Origin: Auriscalpium vulgare
Taxonomy: Eukaryota; Basidiomycota; Agaricomycetes; Russulales; Auriscalpiaceae
Direction of reading: 5' to 3'
Assembly: GCA_019915015.1 (NCBI GenBank)
Contig: JAHBBC010000022.1
Location: 310,001 to 374,000 of the forward strand
Length of the DNA stretch: 64,000 bases
Position numbers and translations under genes: made by a program. The notes under the pieces were generated by a model that did no database searches, was not told the DNA's origin, and saw only the letters and a list, made by a program, of their open reading frames with translations. Below are positions 23,046 through 34,496 of this stretch, piece by piece (within the stretch, counting starts at the first letter, position 1; every line of letters begins with the position of its first letter).

Positions 23046-24010
23046 ATGTCTGCTCTCTCATCGCCAGCAAGCGCTGAGCTGCAGCTGCAGCCGCAAGACG
23101 CTGCCCCGCCCTTTGATGGGCCATTCGCCGATATCATCCTGCGCTCGTGCGATGGCATCCGCTTCCACGTGTCCAAATACATCCTCTCCATCGCGTCTCC
23201 CGTCTTCGCAGACATGTTCCGCCTTGCCGTCGCTGCCGCCTCGTTGGACGAAATGTGCGACGGATTGCCTATGGTACCCATGACGGAGGACGCTGTCACG
23301 CTCGACCTTCTCCTGAGGTGGTGCTACCCAATTCCGCGCCCGCCCTTGGCAACGCGGGAAGACGTGCAGCGCATGGTCGGGGCGATGCAGAAGTACGACA
23401 TCCACGCATTCGACGAAGCCATTCAGGAGGCGCTGCAAATGCACCTTACGCGCGATCCCTCGGCCGTGCTCAGCATGGCCATCACATTCAGCATGTGCGA
23501 GTGGACTCGGCGAGCTGTGTTGGCCTTGCCGTTGGCGACGCTGATGTCCCATCCGGGCCTGGCGGATCGCACCCTACTTGCCCTCATCCGGTACCACACT
23601 GCGTGCGGAGCTGCAGCGTCTGCTGTCACTTCCGGGCGGGACTTCTTCGAGGATACGTTCTCAACAAGAAGTTACGGGGATCCACGTTGTCATGATTGCT
23701 CCTGTCTTGATCATCATGGTAGCTCATGGTCGGCACCTCGCTTCGTGTGGAAGTTCCTGGACAAGGCAGACCACGCACTCCTCCTCCATCCTCACAGGGA
23801 CGCAGTTATATCCTTATGTAAGATCGAAGAGTGCGACAGGTGTAAAAGAGCCTATGAGCTGCAGAGAGACATGAAAGAGCTCGTTCACAGGCTTGTCCGA
23901 GAAGTGAATGTCGCAGTCGAGCAGGTGCGTCAGATTCTGAAGTCCTTTCTTCAGAGCCCTCTGACAGGTAACATCGCGTTCAGGTACCGGTGCCTGACTT
24001 CTGGCTCTGA
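23046..24010 (+). CDS. BTB/POZ-domain protein (BTB-2)
   Basis: Exons 23046-23924 and 23984-24010, 301 residues. I chose the ATG at 23046 because it aligns with BTB-1 and follows the shared promoter block, although the frame is open for another 155 codons upstream without a better start. The BTB domain occupies about 15-125 (FADIILRSCDG, SIASPVFADMF, LDLLLRWCYP). The C-terminal half has CHDC, a SWSAPRFVWKFLD block and CDRC. The last exon encodes VPVPDFWL. It is closest to BTB-1 and is probably its tandem duplicate. Confidence 0.85.
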
Positions 24011-25075
24011 GCCTCGTTCTATATGCCGTCTTGTGAATCGTCACTTGTTCCTTTACCTACAGTCCGGCTAGTTTCTACAAATCGCCACCGCCTGGTTCAC
24101 CGCAGCGCAGCGTTTTCGTATCATTCTCTTACGGCCCACTATGCATTGTTGATCTTCTCTGAATGACCGCCCACTGCTTTACCGTGATCACCCGGCAAAT
24201 GCCGATGGTATGCTTTGTCTCCGCTCGCTGGCATTTTTTTGACTCATCTCTCGCCCACCACCCTCGCTGTCTATCACGCCCCGCGGGCTTCGTCCCCGCC
24301 GCCCGTGCAACTTGACCTGTGCGCATGCCCGTGCAGGGGTGCATCTGTGGGTGCGCAACTCGCGGCGTCGCTGCGTCGTGTACATCACCGGTCGTGCGAC
24401 CGGTTAGGCGCGGAGGGCAGGAGCGCGAGGACGGCTGGCTAGCGTATACTCGCTGGTGGGCTAGCCAGGGCGCAATTTTTGGACGATTTATGTGCACTTT
24501 GTGTGCGATGCTGCCGGCGGTGTGCGCGGCCACTACTTTGAAGCTTCATTTGTGATTTGGTGCGACGCGTCTGAGCTTCCCTGCCCTACTTTCAACGCTG
24601 TTTTTCCCCCTCTTCCTCGCATCGTCAATTCTATCTCATTCCATGACCATTTTCATCGCAAACCAGCAAAGTGCCGCGGGGGCCGTGCCTTGCATGTTAA
24701 TTCCAAGACTCCTTCAGACACCGCCCAATTCCAACTGATGCACCGCGCGCACGGCAAGACAATAAAAGCCACCAACAAATCATTGCTTCAGAGGTCCCTT
24801 CGAAAACGAATACAAATGAAAGCGAAAAAATTGGTAATGTACTCGTAGCCTGCAAATGCGGATAAGTCCAGTGCGCGGCGTTCAGAATCCCTCTAATCGA
24901 TACAATGCGGTAGTCATGTTCAAGTCGTGATGTCGTCTGATGGATGGGCGCGATATCTGGGCGCGATTCCTTCGTGAGTCGGGGGCGGCGCGCGAGCGTA
25001 TGCGGGAAACTCACTATGGGCAGTGTTATGGGCCTCCAGGACGCGCTGCCTGGCACTGCGTACTCGTGGGCGCGC
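24011..25075. other. Intergenic, nothing recognised
   Basis: Short overlapping frames on both strands without family motifs. I looked for a Ste3-type seven-helix pheromone receptor next to the pheromone-like gene and did not see one here. Confidence 0.4.
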
Positions 25076-25195
25076 TCAGGCAACGACGCAGCCGCCGGAG
25101 CCACCGGAGCCGCCGGTCTCGGCCTCGACGGGGGTCGCGCTGGGAGCCGCCTCGACGGGCGCGGCGGGGAAGAAGTACTGGAGGAAGGAGTCCAT
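25076..25195 (-). CDS. Mating pheromone precursor (CaaX, CVVA end)
   Basis: A 39-residue protein starting MDSF and ending GGCVVA, read without introns. Agaricomycete pheromone precursors are 35-60 residues long, often begin MD-F, are rich in Ala, Pro, Ser, Glu and Gly, and end in a CaaX box. The cysteine is farnesylated and carboxymethylated, and a C-terminal peptide is released to bind Ste3-type receptors on compatible cells. A TATA-like element lies about 100 nt upstream. No receptor gene was found in the window, so this may be an isolated pheromone-like gene or the edge of a B mating-type region. A chance frame with this start, composition and ending is unlikely but not excluded. Confidence 0.72.
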   Translation of the reverse strand: MDSFLQYFFPAAPVEAAPSATPVEAETGGSGGSGGCVVA

Positions 25196-25292
25196 TGCGA
25201 GTGAAGAGTGAGGGCGGGTGAGAAGAAGAGGCGGTGGATAGGTAGGCTGAAGAAGGGGAAGAACCTGCTGGACATAGCTGAGCACGGTGCAG

Positions 25293-25300
25293 TACTTATA
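25293..25300 (-). promoter_or_regulatory. TATA-like box of the pheromone precursor gene
   Basis: TATAAGTA on the minus strand, about 98 nt before the ATG, followed by a pyrimidine-rich leader. Confidence 0.4.
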
Positions 25301-25987
25301 CGTCGCTGGCTGGGGTGGATGCGTGGGCGTCGGGCTGTGGTTCTTTGCGCGGGTTTCCAGAAGAACAATAAGCAGCGGAGCTCGGCCGCTGGGTCCTAAG
25401 CCTCTTTGCTTGTCGCGGCCCGAGGAAGGTGACGTCGATTTGACTTTTGAGACAGCTGGTGTAGAACAATTAGCAGTCTCGCTTAATTTGCCTTGTTGGG
25501 CGCGTGCCGTGATGCTAAAACGCATACCGCGTATCGGGCTTATTGTTTCCTGACGATCGCGGGACCGGCGTACCCGGAATTCATGGGCAATGTGACGGTC
25601 TAGAGCCCATAGTGTTCTACTTTGCTTTCTCCTTTCGGCGTGCATCGATGCATCGGTCCGAAATGAAAATGCTGCGTTCTCCAATAGACAAGATGAAGTC
25701 AGCCGGTGTCGTATGGGTGAGCTCATATGAGTGCGACAACAATTAGAGTCGGCCAAACCTTGTGCGTGAGAATAAATTGCTCATGGCCACCAGTCGCCGG
25801 GCTGTTCACTTGGATGCGCGTCCCGTGCGAGGCGTTGTGGCGAACAGATAGATTTGATAAAAAATGGGCACTCGTACTAGGTAGGTGGCGAGGACTGGAG
25901 ACGACGTACATGACTAGAATCATGAATATGTCTAAGGAGGGAAGTGAGGCAGGCGTCGCGGGATCACGGAAAGCTGAGACGCGTGTT

Positions 25988-27047
25988 TCACGTGAATGTA
26001 GGCACGGGCACCTGCATCGCGTGTCTCTGTCAGTAATCGGCAGAGGCCATGAGGGATACGACGCACCTGATTGATCGCATCGTTCACTTTCCCAACGAAC
26101 CTCTCCACAAACTGCTGCGTGCTCTCCATCCGCTGAAGACCAACGTTGCTGCACGATGCACATATCTCCACTGCGCATTCTGAACCGACCGCGTCCTCGT
26201 GTGGGCGGAGGAGGAGCAGACGTCCGGCGCTGTCGAGATACCTCCACAAATACCCTGGCGCGTACCAGTGTCTGTGCTCGGGCGGCATGCTATAATCAAA
26301 GATGGAGCAAGAACGGCATGGCGAGGAAAATTGCTTGGTCAAGCCGCTCGCATCGAGGAAGAAATCCCGCCGTGAGGCGACGGCCGAGGCTGCGACTCCA
26401 CACGCGATGTGGTATTGAACGAGGATATTCAGCGCACTGCTCGACAGCTTGGCAGCCGGCGATGCCGCCACGGCCGGGAGCGGCACTCTGAGCGCCGCGC
26501 GTGCAGCCGCCCTGGCTATCTCGTCATGGTGGTAGGTAGATGCGACTGCAAACACGCCGACCGGATCATCGACGAGGCGAGCTCGCAGGGCGTCGTCGAT
26601 GGCGTCAACGAACGCATCGATCACGTACTTCTGCGAGACTTCTGCCAAGCGCCGCACGTCCTCCAGGGTTTCCAGCTTGGGTGGGCGGATGGGGTAGCAC
26701 CACCGCAGGAGGAGGTCGAGGGTTGCGGCGTCCTCGGCCATAGGTACGACTGGCAGCCCGTCGTATGCTTCATCTACCGCTTCGGCTTCGAGAGGCTGGC
26801 TGAGGCTAAACATGTCGGCAAAAATGGGCGACGCGATGGCGAGGATGAACTTGGATACGCGGAAGTACACCTCGTCGGAAGAGCGCAGGACGATGTCGGC
26901 TCGGGCGTCGTCGAAGGGCGATGCGGCATCTCGCGCTTTGACGTCACAGCGCTCTGGGGCAGCGGGCGCTGGGAGAGAGGCCGTGGGTGCGGAGAGTTGG
27001 AAGAGCGATGGAGACGATGAGAGCGAGTAGCTGGTGAAGATGGGCAT
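25988..27047 (-). CDS. BTB/POZ-domain protein (BTB-3)
   Basis: Exons 26067-27047 and 25988-26011, 334 residues. The N-terminal extension is longer than in its relatives (about 45 residues before ARADIVLRSSDE); no closer ATG exists. The BTB domain covers about 45-150, with AIASPIFADMF and LDLLLRWCYP. The C-terminal half has CRSC, a HWYAPGYLWRYLD block and CASC. The last exon encodes VPVPTFT. It is a tandem neighbour of BTB-4, which it resembles closely. A decayed block Z (27240-27670) lies divergently upstream, as it does at BTB-4 and BTB-8. Confidence 0.85.
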
Positions 27048-27239
27048 GGCAATCCGAGTCGTCCCCTACTCGAGGCCAGACAAATGAAACTTAGCAGAGA
27101 GGGAAGATGAACGTGTTCTGAGCGGGACACGTCGCCGAGCCAAAGTCCTGCGGAGGGTGATAAAACGTGGCTGTATGGACACGTTTGCGCAGCATGCAGA
27201 GCGACGGCGGGCATTGCCGAGAAAAAGACACGTTGATCT

Positions 27240-27670
27240 TCGGCCCGGCCGTCCCGGGCGTTATACGCACCCGCTCTCGATACTCTGAGCAGCAGTCACT
27301 TCCCGCCCGAATGCATCGTCGACGGACCCAGCCCTCAAGCTACGTATGCCCGCCGCGGCGTGGCAGTGACAACGGATCTGGGTACCATGACGGCCGGGTC
27401 GATGCGGACGCGTCAAGGTGAGCGCATACCAATTTTGTGCGGGCCTTACTCACCTCAACTTCCAGCGGTGACTGGTCTCGTACAGGCTTTCTTGTCCATG
27501 CCTGCAAAGAAGAGCTTGCCCGAGAGAACGATTTTGAGACATGGAAAAATACGATGTTTATCAAGTATGGGCGGGCTCCTGTGAAGTCCAAGGGAATCGA
27601 TCGAGGTGCAACGGCAAAATGGAATTGGCCCAACCTTCTGCGTCTTGTTCACAGTCGCCGGTGACTGAGT
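27240..27670 (+). pseudogene. Block Z, copy 1 (decayed gene, divergent to BTB-3)
   Basis: This resembles 49880-50110, next to BTB-8. Both read CPPR-GSD, then a glycine/tyrosine-rich peptide, then HGRV or DGRV, followed by a donor GTGAGNGC and an acceptor CAACTTCCAG about 45 nt later. The shared intron suggests a former gene. No long frame survives and no family is recognised. Confidence 0.35.
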
Positions 27671-27905
27671 GCAGCTTCATGCTGTTCAGAAGAAACAGCT
27701 TTGACGCGTACAGTGCGACGCGTTGCAGTGTCTATTGGTGATATTAATGCGGGACAGTCATCACATTGACATAACTGGGAGCTCGTACTAGATAGGTGAA
27801 GAGGACTGGCGATGACATACATGACTACAAATCAATCATGGATATCTGACTAGATAGACGGGTCGAACGGCTGTTGCGGGATTACGGGAGGTAGAGACGC
27901 GTGTT

Positions 27906-28890
27906 TCATGTGAAGGTAGGTACGGGTACCTGCACCGCGTGGCTCTAGTATCAGTCATCGGCAGACATGACGGGCTAGGGAAAGCTGACGCACCTGATCT
28001 ATCGCGGCATTCACTGCATCGATGAACCTCTCCACGAACTCTCTTGTCCTTTGCTGTCGAGCAGCGTTGTCGCATTCAGGGCAGTCCCACACTGTGCAGT
28101 CTGTGCTGATTGCCGTCTCGTGTGGACAAAGAAGGAGTATACGGCCGGCGTTGTCGAGATACCTCCACAAATACCTTGGCGCGTACCAGGAGTACCAATG
28201 CGGCGAGCCATTATCGAGGGTGGTGCAAAAATTGCATGGCTGATACCGTTTAGTAGTAAAGTGGTCTACATCGAGGAAGAAATCCCGCCTTGAGGCGACG
28301 GCTGAAGCTGCGACTCCACACGCGACATGATAATGGATGAGGGGCATCAGCCCGCGACTCGGCAGCTTGGCAGTCAGCGACGACACCACCTCCGGGAGCG
28401 GCACTTGAAGCGAAGCGCGTGCAGCCGTCCTGGCTATCTCGTCGAGATTGTGGGCGGATGCGACCGCGAACACGCCGACCGGATCCTCAACGAGGCGAGC
28501 TCGCAGAGCTTCGTCGATGTTGTGCACAAACGCGTCGATCAGGTACTTCTGCGAGACTTCTGCCAAACGCCGCACGTCCTCCAGTGTCGCCAACGGGGGT
28601 GGGCAGATAGGGTAGCACCAACGGAGGAGGAGATCGAGCGTTGCGGCTTCCTCGGTCATAGGTACGACTGGAAGCCTGTGATACGTCTCGTCTGCCGCTT
28701 CGGCTTCGAACATGTGGGAGAAGACGGGCGACGCGATGGCGAGGATGACTTTGGATACGCGGAAGTGCACCTGGTCGAATGATCGCAGAACGACGTCGGC
28801 TCGGGCGTTGTTTTCGTCGAAGGGGGGAGCGGCATCTCGTGTGGTAGCATCACGATGCTCTGTGATACCGGGGTCTGGGAGAGCAGACAT
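27906..28890 (-). CDS. BTB/POZ-domain protein (BTB-4)
   Basis: Exons 27994-28890 and 27906-27929, 306 residues. The ATG at 28890 gives an N-terminus (MSALPDPG) like those of the relatives; the frame is open further upstream. The BTB domain runs from about 28 to 130 (ARADVVLRSFDQ, AIASPVFSHMF, LDLLLRWCYP). The loop after HMF is shorter than in BTB-3. The C-terminal half has CNFC, a SWYAPRYLWRYLD block and CPEC. The last exon encodes VPVPTFT. It probably arose with BTB-3 by tandem duplication of a BTB plus block Z unit. Confidence 0.85.
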
Positions 28891-29579
28891 GCGTGAGGAG
28901 AGTTGGAGGAGTGATGACGACGATGAGAGCGCGTAGCTAGTGTCAATAGGATGCGGGTGAGGAGGGAAGCGGCCATCCCGCGTTGGCCGCGCTTTTGTGC
29001 TTTTGTCATCCCCTACTCGTGGCAAAACACGTTGGCGAAGGGAGAAGGCGAGGACGTCTTCTGCTGGACACGAGTGACTGCGCAATGGAACAGATGCTCA
29101 GTGAAGCGCGTCTGTGTGCTCATCGATGGACACACGAGTGATACTTACCAGTTGAAGGCAATCTTCTGTCTATCGCCAGCTCCTATATATCGAGGATATT
29201 GTCAGATCGGGCGCAGTCGAGGTTTGACCCCATGGTCACATCGACGGTCCGGGCTGAGCAAGGCCCAGCATCATCGTGGCAGGTCTTCTGTCGAAACTGG
29301 AAAGCGCAGCATCGCCATGCGAACAGCTGACACGTATGAGTTCATAGGAGCGCGCTCTCGGGCACAGCGACGACAGAAGAAAGGAAAGAGACACAGTTGT
29401 TACTTCGACGCTGGCAGAGGTCGACGTCATCGCCGCCGAGCAATTTTGATCGGAGCATAAATTTTGAATTTGCTCCTCGGCCCGATGGGAGGCAGCGGAC
29501 TCACTCTTGCTCAAACTCTGAGCGACCGTCACTTCCTTGTCAGTGCTTCCTGCCCGAGAGCATTATCAAAGGACCCATC

Positions 29580-30400
29580 CGACTCGCTCAAACAACGCCT
29601 ATGCCACCGCGCCGCAAAGATACGACAGGATCAGTTGCGTCTGGGTCTAGTCGAGGGTGGCCGAATCGACTGCATGCGCTTAACGTGAGCCCATTTCCCT
29701 TTTTTTTGCCGGACTTTTCTCATCATTTCAACTTTCAGCGCAGCAGATATGCAAGTCCCGTATGGGTCTTTTTTCTTCCCTGTCAAAAACTGATATTTAT
29801 GACTATCAGCGCGCTCGTGAGAAAGAGGTAGAGACATGGCGGAAGTACGAACGGCCAGGTGCGTCCGGGCTGCTCTTTGATTCCCAAGTCCACGCGTTCA
29901 CAGCTCCCTTCTGCTTATCTTACTGCTGTTTTATAATACTGGCTTCTCGCGCGCATCGACTTTCCATCGATCGCAGCTCTGCTAGACATCCTTGTAACCT
30001 CCCCCACTCTTCGTGTTGGCCGTCGTCTTCGCCCGTGTCGTCGTGCCGGGACGCCAAGCAAGATTTTTACATGCAGCTAGTGCCGAATAGCTTAAGAGAC
30101 TACCAGCTATATGGACCCCGCGCATCTGCGCCCATGGGTGCATCAAGACAAAATGCGCATGTACATGGTGTCAAGGTGCGCATATAAGCTAGTGTCCCTT
30201 GACCGCGCTGACAACCCTGCGGTTTATTACAGCATCAAAGCATCCGATGCCAGGGCATCGTCAGCGGCGGTGGATTTGTAGCTCTATGCATTTTCTCTCC
30301 CGATGATATGCGTCGTCTTGGCGTGCGCGCCATGAAGTACGTGACTTGCTTATTCACCCTTTGCTAACGATCTTTCTCACTGTTCATACCAGTCGAACGT
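29580..30400 (+). pseudogene. Block Z, copy 2 (possible decayed gene)
   Basis: A first exon could be MPPRRKDTTG... ending before GTGAGCCC, joined across about 55 nt to a second exon. That exon contains a charged YQRAREKEVETWRK stretch followed by a RPGAS motif also legible near 50180 (KKCGRPGAS). A GTCAGCGGCGGTGAAT-like word recurs near 30270 and 50480. It lies divergently upstream of BTB-4. Frames break later on; coding status is unknown. Confidence 0.35.
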
Positions 30401-30436
30401 CAGGACGCCCACATGCCAAGACGCTCTGCGCTCGCA

Positions 30437-31912
30437 TCAGCAAAAGCCTCCGCTCTGAATTCACATGAATTTCCGTGAATTCACATGAATTAGCAAATTA
30501 ACGAATTAGTTAAGTCCAATGCTCCTTACTCGTATGCTAATGATAAATTATCGTATATTCACGGACCACACTGCCTGTTGTCACGCTCGTAACCGATACA
30601 AAATTCTAGATAATTTTGTCGTAGCCTCATGAGATTTTCTCGATGGTGGAGCAAATAAGATATATTCATTTCTACTAGCCTACGGTATGTATAGGACCAT
30701 CGCGCGACGAATGAAAGTCAGAACGAGAACCCGCTGGCTGGGCGTATGTATTGCGCGGGATGTCGGGTCCTCTATTGTGCAGAGATGGTACCATAGCCAA
30801 AGCGGAAAGCGAGTACAAGGGAAGAGACGTGAGGCCACAGGAGCGCCAGAGGAGACGCGGGCAGGCCGAGATGAGGGAAACGAGCGCCGCCGTCTGCGCT
30901 TGTGTCAGCTCATTGACAGCTCGCACACAGCACAGCTCCCCGGAATACACACGATGCACGGAGGAGGCGCTCGCAAGCCGAAAGCGGGGAGTGGAAGGCA
31001 CGGCGAGTGCGAGCGGCCGCAGAGCACAAGGAAGTGTGGCGAGCGTGGTGCGAGCAAATGACAGGAAGGCCGAGCACGAGCACGTCACGCACCTGCTGTG
31101 AGAGAGAAATCTGCTCTGCCGCACTGAGCAGCCGCGGCTCACGCGCACCGCGTACACCTGTGGCTCGGAAGGGCGCTTCAACACGCGTAGCCGACTCCCC
31201 TCGCACACCCAGTGAGAGTCCGACGCCCCGACCACAGGCAGCACCGAGATGTGCCCGAAGAACTGTCGGATATGGGTGTTAGGATGGCTCGAGAACGCGG
31301 AGCATCGCACTGGAGGGGCTCACCGAAGCCGAGAGCTTATGCATCAAACCCAGCACCGAGAGCGTCTCTGCATTCTCCACGTCGCTGTTCTTGTTCGAGG
31401 GACTTCAACTGATGAGGGATTGCCGTGGCCCGTGAATGGAGGAAAGGATGTGAGGGGCATGTTTGCGCGCGCGAGCTGTACAGGTTGTTGCCGCAGAGCT
31501 AGGTGGAGAAGTTGGATGTGACGACAGCAAACGGGGCGGAAGCACTGAGGGTCAAAATTCAACATGCGGTCACGAGATCGTTTAGGGCCGGCATGAATTG
31601 ATGGAACCTTGACGTACGCGTCTTGCGCATCTTCGTAAGGAGCATCCTGCACTGATGATCCTCTCGATTTAGTGCACGAAACTTTCTACGATATATACAA
31701 CGGTTATTCTAAGCCTGTGCAGAAGTTTTCAGATACGAAGGGTCATTGTGAGCGTGTATTGGCTATGTTCTCTGTCCGAGTCACCCTTGTCACGTATGTG
31801 ACTGTCGACGGTATCTCGCTTATTTTGCATTATCTGTCTTCACAACCGCCGGATAATTTATTGTGAACCTCACAGTGGCTCACACCCGCTTAACGCGGGA
31901 GGCTTTTCCTGA
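30437..31912 (+). mobile_element. Helitron-like non-autonomous element, copy 2
   Basis: It starts A|TCAGCAAAAGCC and ends TTTTCCTGA|T, with a hairpin at 31885-31899, exactly as in copy 1. The joined flanks read GCA|TGC, which fits insertion between A and T without target duplication. Overall length is close to that of copy 1 (1476 against 1494 bp). The interior holds a 124-codon frame (30687-31061) that is not shared with copy 1 and is probably chance. Confidence 0.6.
31885..31899 (+). repeat. 3' hairpin of Helitron-like copy 2
   Basis: CCCGC-TTAAC-GCGGG: the stem is identical to copy 1 and the loop differs by one base. Confidence 0.55.
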
Positions 31913-31964
31913 TGCGCTCTGGACGATGCTAGACGTCTTCGCAACATTTAACCCAGCGCACAAT

Positions 31965-32135
31965 ATCCCAGAAGCTCGAAAGGTGTCGCCCCATTAACCA
32001 GCCGTTGTGCTGATGCGTTGCGCGTGTTCCTCACGCCGCCCAGCGCATACCATAATGACAAAGCAATAAGAAATTGAGGCGAGAGGCGTATGTACTTGTA
32101 CGTGCATTAATAAAATGTTCCGGCTGACGTCATCT
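31965..32135 (+). repeat. Dispersed repeat shared with 50640-50820
   Basis: Both places carry GCAC/GCGC-AATATC, AGCTCGAAAGG or AGCTTGAAAGG, and further on GTACGTGCATT, AAAAT and TCCGGCTGAC in the same order and spacing. It probably belongs to an old duplicated segment; no coding was seen. Confidence 0.35.
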
Positions 32136-32352
32136 TCAACCATGAGACTATCGTCTCGCCATCGCAGCGACTACCAACTACAGAGGAAGCACTGAAGCGA
32201 TGTGGACGACGAAGCCGGCTCGGATGGGTTGAACGAGACACGCCGCAGCGCCAGACCGACCTCTTCACATATACAGCGGCAACACGGCGCCCGCTATCTG
32301 CGCAAGCCGTACGACCGTCTATCTGCATGCGTCATCGCGTCACCGCTCTGCA

Positions 32353-32424
32353 GCACGGCGGGCACGCTCCGGGGCTGTTTTTAGAAACAGCCTGCGAGGC
32401 TGTTCTGACGCCCTTCATCGCGCC
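32353..32424 (+). repeat. MITE-like inverted repeat, left arm
   Basis: About 72 nt that recur in inverted orientation at 35525-35594 with only about three mismatches. Each arm contains GGCTGTTT-TTAG-AAACAGCC, an eight-base hairpin, overlapping a second one, CAGCCT-GCG-AGGCTG. The two arms enclose the RBBP6/Mpe1-type gene and a neighbour. Confidence 0.6.
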
Positions 32425-32637
32425 TACATCACGCCTTCCTGGCTTGCCGGATTACCTAAGCGATTACGGACCGTCGGACCGCCAGCGCGTTCAAGTGGCA
32501 CGACGACGACACTGACAGCAACGCCATCCCAACCTCGGCAACGACACCGACTCTGCACCGTCCCTCATCTTTCCCTTTCCCTACCCAGACCTTGTTCAAC
32601 TTGTAGCTTCTACATTCCTAATTGATATTCGTGCCGT

Positions 32638-34496
32638 ATGGCATCATCAGTTTTTTACAAGTTCAAGTCTCAGAGAGACGAGTCTCGGGTGACCTTTGAT
32701 GGCACGTGCATCCATCTCTGTCTTCGACCTGAAGAAAGAGATCATATTAGCCAACAACCTTGGCAAGGCCAATTGACTTCGATCTCGCCGTGCTCGATAG
32801 CTCGTCTAGTGGTGAAGGTGCGTCACGTCTTCCTCCCGCAGCAGCTCTCCAACTTACCAGCCTGGCGTGGCAGAGTTCAAAGATGATTCCCGCATTATCC
32901 CGCGCTCGTCGTCAGTCATCGTGAAGCGCGTGCCTCCAGCGCGGCCAGGGAGGGGTAAGGCAGCTATGTACATCGCTGGCGCCGGAGCATCATCTGCTCC
33001 AGCGACCGACCTGATGCAGGCCGGCAGTACCGCTGGCTCCTCAGGCTCGTGGAGCAAGGGCGGCATGTCCAAACGCTTCAACGGAGAGCCGTCGTCGAAG
33101 TCCTCGGCGGTGCGTGCGCACCCCTTCACCGGAGCCGAGCCGCTGACACGCTCGCAGAGTTCCACGCCGTCTGCAACCCCCAAGTCCACCGTCCTCTCCG
33201 CAGAGGACGAGGCCGCCGCGGTCGCCGCCATGCTCCAGGCCCAGACCGACAACTGGGAGGAGACGCAGGAGAAAATGTCACAGTCCGTGTCGCGTTTCGT
33301 GTGTCCAGTAGTAGTGTCGTCTAATGCATGCGCGCTTTCTTTTGGCCGACGTGCACCCCTCTAGCGCGCAGCGTATCTACACTAACCCCCGCACGACGAC
33401 GTTCAACAGAGGCGGCGGCGCGGCGAAGCCCTTCACGCCGCATCATCAGCACCCTCAGAACGACCGCCCGTTGCCCCCGAGCTACGTATGCTATCAATGT
33501 GGACAGAAAGGTCAGTCGTCTGTCCATCGCGCGTGCTTCGACTGACGCGCGTCGCATCGCAAGGCCATTGGATTCAGGACTGTCCGACGAACAGTTATCG
33601 CGAGTTCGACAACAAGCCGCGCATCAAGCGCACGACCGGCATTCCTCGCAGTTTCCTCAAAGCCGTCGACAGCCCCGGGGGCTCGCAGCTAGGGCAGGGC
33701 GTCATGGTGACGCCGGAGGGCGGTTATGTTGTCGCGCAGCCTGACTCGTGAGCAGCCTCAACTTTAGGAAGCACGGTCACTAAACCTTCCCGCAGAGCAT
33801 CGTGGCAAATGCAAGTAACCAAACCAAAAGGTCTGTCAGAGATCGAAATCCGCGAACGTCCTTCAAAGGACCCTTCGATCGTGTGTCCCATCGACAACCA
33901 GATCTTCCGCGACGCCGTGAAGACGCCGTGCTGCGGCAAAGCGTACTGCGAGGAGTGCATACAGACACACCTGCTTGAGAAGGACTTCATATGCCTGAAC
34001 TGTGGGACGAAGGTCGCGTCGCTGGACAAGCTCTCCGTCGACAAGCCGATGCGGACGAAGGTCGGGGACTACATTGAAAGGGAGATCGAGGCAAGCAAGG
34101 AAGAGGAGCGCGTCGCGAACGGCGAGGCGCCGGGATCAGGCTGCAGCGCGCCGCCATCGCAGGTACGCATCCCTTCCCCATATCCACACGTCTTTCCCAT
34201 TCTCAAGAGCAATTAGACACAGACCCCCGCGCCCGAGGCGACGTCTCCTGAGCAGTTCGCCGCGCAGCAGATCTCGTCGGACCTCGCGATGTCGCAGATC
34301 ATCGCGGACAGCATCCCGCACACGCAGGCGCAGATCACGCAGCTCGCGCAGATGCTGCAGAACGCGTCACTCCCGGCGGCGGAGCGCCAGCAAACGGAGG
34401 CGCAGCACCGCGACCTGCAGGTGCAGCTCGCGCAGGCGCAGGCGGTGAGCGTCACACACACTTAGTTTTCCTGATTACCCATGCAATGCGCAGTGA
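32638..34496 (+). CDS. mpe1: RBBP6/Mpe1-type 3'-end processing factor (DWNN, CCHC knuckle, RING)
   Basis: Exons 32638-32817, 32874-33282, 33365-33510, 33564-33747, 33796-34162, 34217-34444 and 34494-34496. The order is DWNN ubiquitin-like domain (YKFKSQRDESRVTFDG; VFDLKKEIILANNLGKA; DFDLAVLDS; IIPRSSSVIVKR), zinc knuckle CYQCGQKGHWIQDC, then a RING/U-box-like domain (CPIDNQIFRDAV, CCGKAYCEEC, CLNCG). Mpe1/RBBP6 belongs to the cleavage and polyadenylation factor and is essential in yeast. Exon 1 needs two frame changes, after a CATCCATC duplication near 32710 and at an extra T near 32773. An assembly error is therefore likely, though real damage cannot be excluded. The last splice creates the TGA stop at once. 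The tail is rich in Gln and Ala. Confidence 0.82.
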
